DNA of 12,583 nt from assembly GCA_020441345.1 (NCBI GenBank), contig JAGRMK010000137.1:2622-15204 (forward strand). The letters run 5' to 3'. Positions within the stretch are counted from its first letter, which is position 1, and each line of letters opens with the position of its first letter. The stretch comes from Paracoccaceae bacterium (GTDB taxonomy: Bacteria > Pseudomonadota > Alphaproteobacteria > Rhodobacterales > Rhodobacteraceae). A program made the translations under genes and the position numbers. Shown here piece after piece: positions 7,176 through 12,366 of the stretch. The notes under the pieces are model-generated. The model worked only from the letters and a program-made list of their open reading frames with translations, made no database searches and had not been told where the DNA came from.

Positions 7176-7203
7176 ATTCTGAGGGTTTCGCGGGGGGCGT
7201 CAA
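7176..7203 (-). promoter_or_regulatory. candidate tag promoter
   Basis: On the minus strand TTGACG (complement of 7198-7203, five of six consensus bases) is followed after 16 bases by CAGAAT (complement of 7176-7181, four of six). A start near 7169 gives a leader of about 20 bases that includes the GGAGG before ATG 7147. Confidence 0.5.
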
Positions 7204-7205
7204 CT

Positions 7206-7242
7206 CACCCTGTTGCATCGCGCCCGTGCGGGCGGCAGGGTG
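7206..7242. repeat. nested inverted repeat in the tag/nnrU divergent gap
   Basis: Outer arms CACCCTG (7206-7212) and CAGGGTG (7236-7242) are perfect reverse complements. Inside them lies a second perfect dyad, CGCCCG (7221-7226) and CGGGCG (7229-7234), separated by TG. The structure lies two bases upstream of the tag -35 box and 38 bases before the NnrU start. It could be an operator for both genes or a hairpin in the NnrU leader. Confidence 0.55.
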
Positions 7243-7280
7243 CGGCGGATGAATGGCGGGCACGGGAAAGAGGCGCACAG

Positions 7281-7976
7281 ATGCAGGGATGGTTGGAATT
7301 TGCCGCCGCAATGGTCGTATTTTTGGGCGCGCATGCAATTCCGGTGCGTCCCCGGCTGAAGGCGCCTCTGGTCGCGCTGCTGGGGCGTGCGGGGTTCGGC
7401 ATCGCCTATTCGGCACTGTCGATCGGGCTGCTGACCTGGCTGATCGTCGCGGCGGGGCGTGCGCCCTACCTGCCGCTGTGGGGATTCGCGCCCTGGCAAA
7501 GCCATGCCGCGCTGACCCTTATGCTGGCGGCATGTCTGCTGGCGGCCTATGCCATTGCCGGGGTCAATCCCCTGTCATTCGGCAGCCGGGGGGCGCCGTT
7601 CGATCCCGCGCGGCCGGGCATTGCCGGTGTCAGCCGCCATCCGGTCCTGTTGGCGCTGGCGCTGTGGGGGGCGGCGCATCTGCTGGCCAACGGCGACCTG
7701 GCGCATGTCATCCTGTTCGGCACGATGACCGGTTTCGCGCTGCTGGGGATGCCGCTGATCGACCGGCGCAAGCGACGCGACATGGGCCCCGACAACTGGC
7801 GCGAGCAGACCCGCGCGACCTCGCTCGTGCCCTTCGCCGCGCTGCTTGCCGGGCGTTGGCGCCCTGGCGCGGGGCCGTCGTGGCGGCCCGCACTGGTGGC
7901 GGTGGCGGTCTGGGCGGTGCTGATCGCGCTACACCCGGCGGTGATCGGCGTCGATCCTCTTGCAACGGTGCTGTGA
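7281..7976 (+). CDS. NnrU-family integral membrane protein
   Basis: This 231-residue protein has about six hydrophobic segments (roughly 2-18, 38-58, 76-94, 120-136, 141-158 and 203-220). It carries the family-typical signature GAHAIP (His18), then SRHPVLLALALWGAAHLLANGD with His120 and His133. NnrU was first described near nitric-oxide reductase genes in denitrifying alphaproteobacteria. Plant 15-cis-zeta-carotene isomerase, a haem-containing membrane protein, belongs to the same family. The conserved histidines are plausible haem ligands, but this is inference. No denitrification or carotenoid gene is visible nearby. ATG 7281 follows a GAGG at 7270-7273 at an acceptable distance. It converges on the CoxG-like gene with only five bases between stop codons. 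Confidence 0.85.
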   Translation: MQGWLEFAAAMVVFLGAHAIPVRPRLKAPLVALLGRAGFGIAYSALSIGLLTWLIVAAGRAPYLPLWGFAPWQSHAALTLMLAACLLAAYAIAGVNPLSFGSRGAPFDPARPGIAGVSRHPVLLALALWGAAHLLANGDLAHVILFGTMTGFALLGMPLIDRRKRRDMGPDNWREQTRATSLVPFAALLAGRWRPGAGPSWRPALVAVAVWAVLIALHPAVIGVDPLATVL

Positions 7977-7981
7977 CTGCC

Positions 7982-8530
7982 TCAATCGCTGCCCAGAATG
8001 CGCTTGAACCAGCCTTTTTTCGGGGCGTCGGTTCCGGTTTCCGTGACCGTCTCGTCGGGCGTATCCTCGGCTTCGGGCCCTTCGACGGCATCCTGGAACC
8101 GGGAAAAGAAATCATCGGCCATCTTGCGCGCGAATCCGTCGATGATCCGGCTGCCAAGCTGCGCCAGCTTGCCGCCCACCTTCGCCTCGACCTCGTAGGA
8201 CAGGGTCGTTGCCTCGGCACCGTTGTCTGTCATGGCGGGTGCCAGCGAGACATGCGCGGCCCCTTTGGCAAAGCCTGCGGCACCGCCCTTGCCCTCGCCG
8301 TTCAGCGTCAGGCTCTGGCCCTCGATACGGTCGGCGATGGTCACCACGCCGGAAAACTTCGCTTTCACCGGGCCGACCTTTTGCACCACGACGGCTTCGA
8401 ACCCGTCCTCGGCCGAGCCGGTCAGATTCTCGCATCCGGGCACGCAGGCCTTGAGAACCTCGGGGTCCAGAAGCGCGGCCCAGACGATACCGGGTGGGGC
8501 GGCGATGAGTCTCGTGTCGGTCATTTGCAT
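7982..8530 (-). CDS. CoxG-like SRPBCC-domain protein (carbon monoxide dehydrogenase subunit G family)
   Basis: The 182-residue protein has the START/SRPBCC fold pattern of the CoxG family: an N-terminal strand MTDTRLIAAPPGIVWAALLD, then the hallmark LKACVPGCENL (about 26-36), VGPVKAKFSG, and a long C-terminal helix GSRIIDGFARKMADDFFSRF. After about residue 148 comes an acidic linker and a short basic, aromatic end (KKGWFKRIL) that could touch the membrane. CoxG proteins associate with molybdenum-containing CO-dehydrogenase-type hydroxylases and help couple them to the membrane or quinone pool. No coxL, coxM or coxS gene is present here, so the partner is unknown. ATG 8530 is preferred over ATG 8524 because AAGGA precedes it at a suitable distance. 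It is divergent from the response regulator gene. Confidence 0.82.
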   Translation of the reverse strand: MQMTDTRLIAAPPGIVWAALLDPEVLKACVPGCENLTGSAEDGFEAVVVQKVGPVKAKFSGVVTIADRIEGQSLTLNGEGKGGAAGFAKGAAHVSLAPAMTDNGAEATTLSYEVEAKVGGKLAQLGSRIIDGFARKMADDFFSRFQDAVEGPEAEDTPDETVTETGTDAPKKGWFKRILGSD

Positions 8531-8598
8531 GGGCGTGGTCCTTGTTGGGCTTTGCGCGGCAGAATAGGCAAAGCGCGGGTTTGGCGAAAGCAGGCTTT

Positions 8599-8611
8599 GG
8601 TCTGTCAGACC
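8599..8611. promoter_or_regulatory. 13-bp dyad, possible operator between divergent coxG-like and response regulator genes
   Basis: GGTCTG (8599-8604) and CAGACC (8606-8611) form a perfect 6-bp dyad around a single T, in the middle of the 164-base divergent gap 8531-8694. Its size and symmetry suit a dimeric DNA-binding protein. No convincing -35/-10 pair could be fixed for either gene in this gap. Confidence 0.4.
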
Positions 8612-8694
8612 TTTGTCTCATGCCCCGGCGTGCGCACCCCGTTTCTTAACGGCGGCGCGCTTGGTATCGTGTCTCGCAGAGAGGAGCGCCACCA

Positions 8695-9372
8695 ATGACC
8701 GAAGACCCCGCCCCACCGCCCCGCGGTTTTTCCCGCGCACTGATCGTCGATGACCATCCGCTGTTTTGCGATGCGCTGGCGCTGACGCTGCGCGGGGTCT
8801 GCGGCGTGGCACGGGTGGACAGCGCCTCGTCGCTGGGCGCAGCGCTGGAGCGGGTCGGCAAAGAGCCGCTGCCCGAGATCGCGCTGCTGGACCTCGATCT
8901 GCCCGATGTCGAGGGGCTGGACGGGCTGATCCGCCTGCACGCGGCGGCGCCCGATATCCCGGTGTTGGTGGTGTCGTCGCTGGTCGAACCGCGTCTGATC
9001 GGTGCCGCGCTGGCGGCGGGGGCGGCGGGGTTCGTGCCCAAACATTCGGGCCGCGACACGTTTCGCGCGGCGCTTCAGGCGCTGGCCCGTGGCGAGATCT
9101 GGCTGCCCGAGGGCTTCACACCGAGCCGCGACGAGAGCGCCAGCGACGCGGTCAACCGGCTGTCCTTGTTGACACGGCAGCAGGCCAAGATCCTGGATCT
9201 TTTGTGCCAGGGGCGGCTGAACAAGCAGATCGCCTGGGAATTGTCGATCGCCGAAACCACGGTCAAGGCCCATGTCACGGCGATCATGCGCAAGCTGGGG
9301 GTGCAGAGCCGCACACAGGCGGTGCTGATCGCACAACAGGCGAAATTCGCGTCCTTTGTCCCCGAAGGATAA
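8695..9372 (+). CDS. NarL/FixJ-type response regulator
   Basis: This 225-residue two-domain regulator has an N-terminal receiver domain (about 13-130) and a C-terminal LuxR-type helix-turn-helix (about 157-215). Receiver residues are present: Asp19/Asp20 in the acidic pocket, the phospho-acceptor Asp66 in LLDLDLPD, Ser94/Ser95 at the switch position and Lys116 in GFVPKH. The output domain shows LTRQQAKILDLLCQGRLNKQIAWELSIAETTVKAHVTAIMRKLGV split over residues 159-203, a full LuxR signature. It should activate or repress transcription once phosphorylated. No histidine kinase is encoded in the window, so it is an orphan here. The start at ATG 8695 has AGGAG at 8682-8686, eight bases upstream. 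It converges on the DUF1150 gene with 11 bases between stops. Confidence 0.92.
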   Translation: MTEDPAPPPRGFSRALIVDDHPLFCDALALTLRGVCGVARVDSASSLGAALERVGKEPLPEIALLDLDLPDVEGLDGLIRLHAAAPDIPVLVVSSLVEPRLIGAALAAGAAGFVPKHSGRDTFRAALQALARGEIWLPEGFTPSRDESASDAVNRLSLLTRQQAKILDLLCQGRLNKQIAWELSIAETTVKAHVTAIMRKLGVQSRTQAVLIAQQAKFASFVPEG

Positions 9373-9383
9373 GCGCCAGAGGC

Positions 9384-9605
9384 TCAGTGCGCGCTGACCG
9401 GCGCCATGTCGTTTTGCCGGGCCAGCATGAAGGCGACGGCCCGGTCGCGCGCCAGCGCCAGGCATTCTCCATCGGCCGCGTGCACGCCCCAGATCGGGGC
9501 GTCGCCCGGCAGTTGTGCCTGGATGTCATCAGGCAGGCTTTTGCGCTCGACCTGGCGGATATAGGCGATCTTGCCCTTCGGCAGATCGGGATAGGGGGTT
9601 TCCAT
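9384..9605 (-). CDS. DUF1150 small protein
   Basis: This 73-residue protein is recognised as DUF1150 from its length, the sequence around IAYIRQVERKSLPDD (about residues 13-27), and the middle part APIWGVHAADGECLALARDR followed by AVAFMLARQNDMAPV. The function is unknown. Genes of this family often follow a small heat-shock gene in alphaproteobacteria, as here, which suggests a role in protein quality control or simple heat-shock co-regulation. It starts at ATG 9605 after an AAAGGAG Shine-Dalgarno sequence. It lies 12 bases downstream of hsp20, so both are almost certainly one operon. Confidence 0.82.
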   Translation of the reverse strand: METPYPDLPKGKIAYIRQVERKSLPDDIQAQLPGDAPIWGVHAADGECLALARDRAVAFMLARQNDMAPVSAH

Positions 9606-9617
9606 CGCGGTCTCCTT

Positions 9618-10031
9618 TCAACCTCGGGTAATCGGAATGCTGCGCACCACGGTCTCGGGCTCGCGCCGTTCCAGCGACACTTCCAGCAGCCCGTTGTCGA
9701 GCCGCGCGCCGCTGACCTCGACGCCTTCGGCCAGTGCAAAGACGCGGCGGAACTGGCGCGTGGCGATGCCCCGGTGCAAAAACACGCGCCCGGCGTCCGG
9801 CTCTGCCTGGTGGCCACGCACCACAAGTTGCCGGTCTTCCAGAGTCAGCGTCAGATCCTCGGGTTTGAACCCGGCGACCGCCAGCGAGATCACATAGCGC
9901 GAGGGTTCAACCAGTTCGATGTTGAACGGTGGATAGCCGTCGGCCCCGGCCTTGGCGGTGCGTTCCACCAGACGTTCCAGCGGTTCGAAGCCCAGCAGCA
10001 ACGGATGAGAGGGAAAGGCAAATTTCGTCAT
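9618..10031 (-). CDS. Hsp20/alpha-crystallin-family small heat-shock protein (IbpA-like)
   Basis: The 137-residue protein is a typical bacterial small heat-shock protein, an ATP-independent holdase that binds unfolding proteins as oligomers. It has a short hydrophobic N-terminal arm (FAFPSHPLLLGFEPLERL) and an alpha-crystallin domain from about 34 to 124, including YPPFNIELVEPSRYVISLAVAGF split over 33-55 and the DNGLLEVSL signature at 112-120. It ends with the C-terminal I-x-I anchor IPI at 132-134. The length fits IbpA of E. coli (137 residues). It is the first gene of an hsp20-DUF1150 operon. A sigma-32-like promoter at 10099-10127 and a foldable leader at 10032-10066 suggest both transcriptional and possible translational heat control. 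Confidence 0.93.
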   Translation of the reverse strand: MTKFAFPSHPLLLGFEPLERLVERTAKAGADGYPPFNIELVEPSRYVISLAVAGFKPEDLTLTLEDRQLVVRGHQAEPDAGRVFLHRGIATRQFRRVFALAEGVEVSGARLDNGLLEVSLERREPETVVRSIPITRG

Positions 10032-10066
10032 GGTCCGGTCCTGTCACAGCGACACAACACCAGACC
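10032..10066 (-). promoter_or_regulatory. hsp20 leader hairpin, possible RNA thermometer
   Basis: On the minus strand GGTCTGGT (complement of 10059-10066) can pair over 8 bp, one a G-U pair, with ACCGGACC (complement of 10032-10039), which directly precedes the ATG. Inside, TGTC (10051-10054) pairs with GACA (10042-10045) around a 5-base loop. The AGGA ribosome binding site falls at the junction, opposite GUUG, where wobble pairs are possible. Such burial of the ribosome binding site is what a thermometer needs. It lacks a clear match to a named ROSE or fourU consensus. Confidence 0.45.
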
Positions 10067-10098
10067 CCCGACTGTGCGGCAGGCCCGGCACAGGCAAG

Positions 10099-10127
10099 AT
10101 ATGGGTGCGCTTGCCCGAAGCTGCAAG
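10099..10127 (-). promoter_or_regulatory. sigma-32 (RpoH)-type heat-shock promoter of hsp20
   Basis: On the minus strand CTTGCAG (complement of 10121-10127) is followed after 14 bases by ACCCATAT (complement of 10099-10106). The sigma-32 consensus is CTTGAAA and CCCCATNT with 12-15 bases between. The -10 matches seven of eight bases and the -35 keeps the essential CTTG. Transcription would start near 10092 and give a leader of about 60 bases. Confidence 0.65.
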
Positions 10128-10142
10128 GGGCGCGCGAAACCT

Positions 10143-10171
10143 TTGCCAGATCACGGATTTCTGGTTAAACT
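10143..10171 (+). promoter_or_regulatory. sigma-70-type promoter of the DUF465 gene
   Basis: TTGCCA (10143-10148, five of six consensus bases) and TAAACT (10166-10171, four of six) are 17 bases apart. The start site would be near 10178, giving a leader of about 24 bases before ATG 10202. This is the best housekeeping-type promoter in the window. Confidence 0.6.
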
Positions 10172-10201
10172 GGGAAAAAACAAGATTGAGTCGCACGGAC
10201 C

Positions 10202-10420
10202 ATGAATGCGCAGATGGAGCTGAATCACGAAGAGGTCTTGCGCGTTAAGCTCGAGGTTCTCAGGCGTGAGCACCGCGATCTTGATGACGCGATCGCTGCC
10301 ATGCACGATCGTGGAACGGGCGATGAACTGGCGATGAAGCGCCTCAAGAAGCGCAAACTGTTCCTCAAGGATCTGATCGCCAGGATCGAGGACGAGCTGA
10401 TGCCGGATATCATAGCCTGA
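10202..10420 (+). CDS. DUF465/YdcH-family small helical protein
   Basis: The 72-residue protein is nearly all charged and helical, with the DUF465 pattern: LRREHRDLDDAI (about 20-31), a turn around RGTGDE, then LKKRKLFLKDLIARIED (about 48-64). Family members (YdcH, SlyX-like in size) are thought to form a two-helix coiled-coil hairpin; their function is unknown. The start at ATG 10202 lacks a good Shine-Dalgarno sequence. An alternative ATG at 10214 is no better, so the first is kept because it lies closest to the promoter. The gene is divergent from the heat-shock operon and probably transcribed alone. Confidence 0.82.
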   Translation: MNAQMELNHEEVLRVKLEVLRREHRDLDDAIAAMHDRGTGDELAMKRLKKRKLFLKDLIARIEDELMPDIIA

Positions 10421-10451
10421 CTTTGCCTGGCCCGACCCGGCGCGAAATGCG

Positions 10452-10466
10452 TCGGCAGATTGCCGA
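10452..10466 (+). repeat. small hairpin after the DUF465 gene
   Basis: TCGGCA (10452-10457) and TGCCGA (10461-10466) form a 6-bp stem with a 3-base loop, 32 bases after the DUF465 stop. It is followed by AAAT rather than a T run, so it is at best a weak terminator or an RNA 3'-end stabiliser. Confidence 0.35.
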
Positions 10467-10490
10467 AAATATGCAGGGCAGAGTAATCTC

Positions 10491-10520
10491 TTGCGTCAAA
10501 GGGTTCATGACCGCTAGCCT
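10491..10520 (+). promoter_or_regulatory. candidate promoter of the exported hypothetical gene
   Basis: TTGCGT (10491-10496) and TAGCCT (10515-10520) are 18 bases apart, the same weak TTG/TA...T style as before the amidase gene. A start near 10527 would give a leader of about 80 bases that contains the inverted repeat at 10532-10593. Confidence 0.3.
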
Positions 10521-10531
10521 GCCAGGGCGCC

Positions 10532-10593
10532 TGTGATCTCGTCGCGGTCAGCTTTCGGCGCGCCTTGCTGTCGGGCATTGATGCCAGATCACA
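10532..10593 (+). repeat. 8-bp inverted repeat in the leader of the exported hypothetical gene
   Basis: TGTGATCT (10532-10539) and AGATCACA (10586-10593) are perfect reverse complements 46 bases apart. The second arm ends two bases before the GGAG ribosome binding site at 10596-10599. It could close a long leader stem or be two half-sites for a regulator; TGTGA/TCACA is also the CRP/FNR-type half-site pattern, but the spacing is far too long for one CRP/FNR site. Confidence 0.45.
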
Positions 10594-10608
10594 TTGGAGA
10601 GCGTTCGA

Positions 10609-11112
10609 ATGAAACATCGTCTAGGCTTCGCAACCGCGTTTCTTTTCGGCTTGTCGTCGGTCGCCGCCACCGCGCAAACCGGGTATACATGGGTTTTCAA
10701 TCGCGCGACTGCCGGGCTGCAACCGGGCGATACCGGGATCTATGTCGGCTATGGCGTGCCGCAGACCGATGACGCGCAATTCATCGGCAGTTGCATTCTG
10801 GGCATGAGCGGACCTTTCACCCGGTTCCAGATCGCCACGCGTCCCCATAACATACCGCACGGCAACACCGTGCGGGTTGCCTTTACGGCGCCAGGTTTCA
10901 ACCAGGTTGTGACCGGCAAGATCCGCACCGACGGCGAGATGATGCCCGGCGTCGAAATCGTGCTTCCGCCTAACGACAGGCTCTGGCAGGCGATGATCGC
11001 GCAGACCACGTTGACCTACGAGGTCGAGGGCGCAGGCAGCGCGCAACTAAGCCTGCGGGGCAGCGCTGGCCCGGTCAGGCAGTTTACCCAGCAATGCAGC
11101 CGGGTGCGCTGA
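10609..11112 (+). CDS. unrecognised exported (periplasmic) protein
   Basis: I do not recognise this 167-residue protein. It has a clear Sec signal peptide: MKHR, a hydrophobic core LGFATAFLFGLSSVAAT and a probable cleavage after ATA near residue 22. The mature part is about 145 residues, rich in beta-type sequence, with no transmembrane segment. It has only two cysteines (in IGSCILGM and QQCSRV), which could form one disulfide joining the N-terminal and C-terminal regions. LWQAMIAQTTLTYEVEGAG and the end VRQFTQQCSRVR are not typical of any family I can name. ATG 10609 is chosen over a TTG at 10594 because GGAG at 10596-10599 is nine bases upstream and the signal peptide begins there. It is monocistronic and converges on the methyltransferase gene. 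Confidence 0.8.
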   Translation: MKHRLGFATAFLFGLSSVAATAQTGYTWVFNRATAGLQPGDTGIYVGYGVPQTDDAQFIGSCILGMSGPFTRFQIATRPHNIPHGNTVRVAFTAPGFNQVVTGKIRTDGEMMPGVEIVLPPNDRLWQAMIAQTTLTYEVEGAGSAQLSLRGSAGPVRQFTQQCSRVR

Positions 11113-11141
11113 GGCCGACGGCAATCGACGACGGGCGTGTC

Positions 11142-12245
11142 TTATCCCTGGTCGCCCTGATACAGCGTGACCTTCACGCCGCCCATGTCCACCGGGGCGC
11201 CCACAGGCTGCATGCCCAGGCCGGTCGCCTTGACCAGCCCGGCGTCCGGTGAAATCACACCGATGCGCCAGCCGCGAAACCGTTCGCCCAGCGTCTTGCC
11301 CATCGCCCCGTAAAGCGCGAACAGCAGCTTTCTCTCACCGATCCGCGCGCCCCAGGGCGGGTTCACGATGACCAGACCGGGCGCGCCCGGCGGCGGTGTC
11401 AGGTCGCTGATCGGCTTGCGCTCGAAACTGCACCACTGGGCCACGCCCGCGCGCTCGGCGTTCTTTTGCGCCATGCCAACCGCTCCCTGATCGCGATCCG
11501 AGCCATGGAACCGGACAACCGGGGTCTGCGGCGCGACCTGCTTGAGGGCGGCGACTCGCTTCGGGTCGAAGCTGGCCAGGTGTTCGAAGGCAAAGCTGCG
11601 GCTGCGACCGGGCAAAAGGCCGGCTGCGATCTCGGCGGCCTCGATGGGAAAGGTGCCGGACCCGCACATCGGGTCAACGACCGTCTGCGTGCCGTCAAAG
11701 CCCATCTGCCGCAGGAACAGCGCCGCCAGGTTCTCGCGCATCGGAGCCTTGCCGACCGCTAGCTTGTGCTCGCGCCGATGCAAGGGCTCGCCCGAGGTGT
11801 CAAGACTGACGGTCACGAGGTCATCCTCGATGCGCACCTTGACGACCAGCGTGGCGTCGGGTTCGATCGGCACGCCCAATTCCTCGCGCAGGGCGGTTTC
11901 GATGCGCTGGGTCGCAGCCTTGGCGTGGTAGATCCTGGATTTGCGACATACGGTCTCGACCTTGACCGGCAGATCGGGGCGCAGCACTTCGGCCCAGGGC
12001 ACCTTGCGCGCGCGTTTGTCGAGTTGCGCGAGGTGCATCGCGCGGAATTCGGCGATCCGCACCAGCACCCTCGCCGCGCCGCGCAGCGTCAGGTTGGCGC
12101 GCCAGACCTCGGTCCAGTCGCCGGTCAAGGTCACGCCGCCGGGCACGGGCGCGACATCGCGAAACCCGCGGTCGCGGGCCTCAGCGGCAAGGACGGCTTC
12201 CATACCGGGCGGGGACACGAGGAACATCTGCAAATCTTGGGTCAT
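11142..12245 (-). CDS. THUMP-domain class I SAM-dependent RNA methyltransferase, RlmL-type
   Basis: The 367-residue protein has an N-terminal ferredoxin-like/THUMP region (about 5-155, with VETVCRKSRIYH near 96-107) and a Rossmann-fold methyltransferase domain. The latter shows the SAM motif DPMCGSGTFPIEAA (191-204), then GLLPGRSRSFAFE, a GSDRDQGAVGMAQKNAERAGV segment (248-268) and the catalytic NPPWG (295-299). This matches the N-terminal half of E. coli RlmL, which makes m2G2445 in 23S rRNA; E. coli RlmL is fused to a second methyltransferase (RlmK), which is absent here. The specific guanine target is inferred. ATG 12245 is preceded by TAGGA. The gene is divergent from purE. Confidence 0.88.
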   Translation of the reverse strand: MTQDLQMFLVSPPGMEAVLAAEARDRGFRDVAPVPGGVTLTGDWTEVWRANLTLRGAARVLVRIAEFRAMHLAQLDKRARKVPWAEVLRPDLPVKVETVCRKSRIYHAKAATQRIETALREELGVPIEPDATLVVKVRIEDDLVTVSLDTSGEPLHRREHKLAVGKAPMRENLAALFLRQMGFDGTQTVVDPMCGSGTFPIEAAEIAAGLLPGRSRSFAFEHLASFDPKRVAALKQVAPQTPVVRFHGSDRDQGAVGMAQKNAERAGVAQWCSFERKPISDLTPPPGAPGLVIVNPPWGARIGERKLLFALYGAMGKTLGERFRGWRIGVISPDAGLVKATGLGMQPVGAPVDMGGVKVTLYQGDQG

Positions 12246-12304
12246 GCGCGTGTCCTAGCCCGAAAGCCGCGCCGCGCACAGAGCTCTTTCCTTTCCGGGG
12301 CCCC

Positions 12305-12336
12305 TTGCATTGCGCGGGCGCGGCCAATTGTATAGG
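12305..12336 (+). promoter_or_regulatory. candidate purE promoter region
   Basis: TTGCAT (12305-12310) precedes an AT-rich TTGTATAGG stretch (12328-12336). With TTGTAT as -10 the spacing is 17; with TATAGG it is 20. Either would start purE RNA about 25-30 bases before its ATG. The match is weak. The same AT-rich island reads TATACAAT on the other strand, a possible -10 for the methyltransferase gene. Confidence 0.3.
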
Positions 12337-12366
12337 GCACAGCCAGAAAACGGGCCGGAGGGCGCT

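Noticed and set aside
7253..8698. A 481-codon plus-strand frame overlapping nnrU and the antisense of the CoxG-like gene
   Set aside because: It overlaps two well-supported genes in other frames and its translation is low-complexity Ala/Gly/Arg without family features.
8766..10205. A 479-codon plus-strand frame over the response regulator, DUF1150 and hsp20
   Set aside because: It is out of frame with the response regulator and antisense to the heat-shock pair; it has no recognisable domain.
10586..10593. A CRP/FNR binding site from TGTGA and TCACA
   Set aside because: The half-sites are 46 bases apart, whereas CRP/FNR half-sites are about four to six bases apart; better described as an inverted repeat in the leader.
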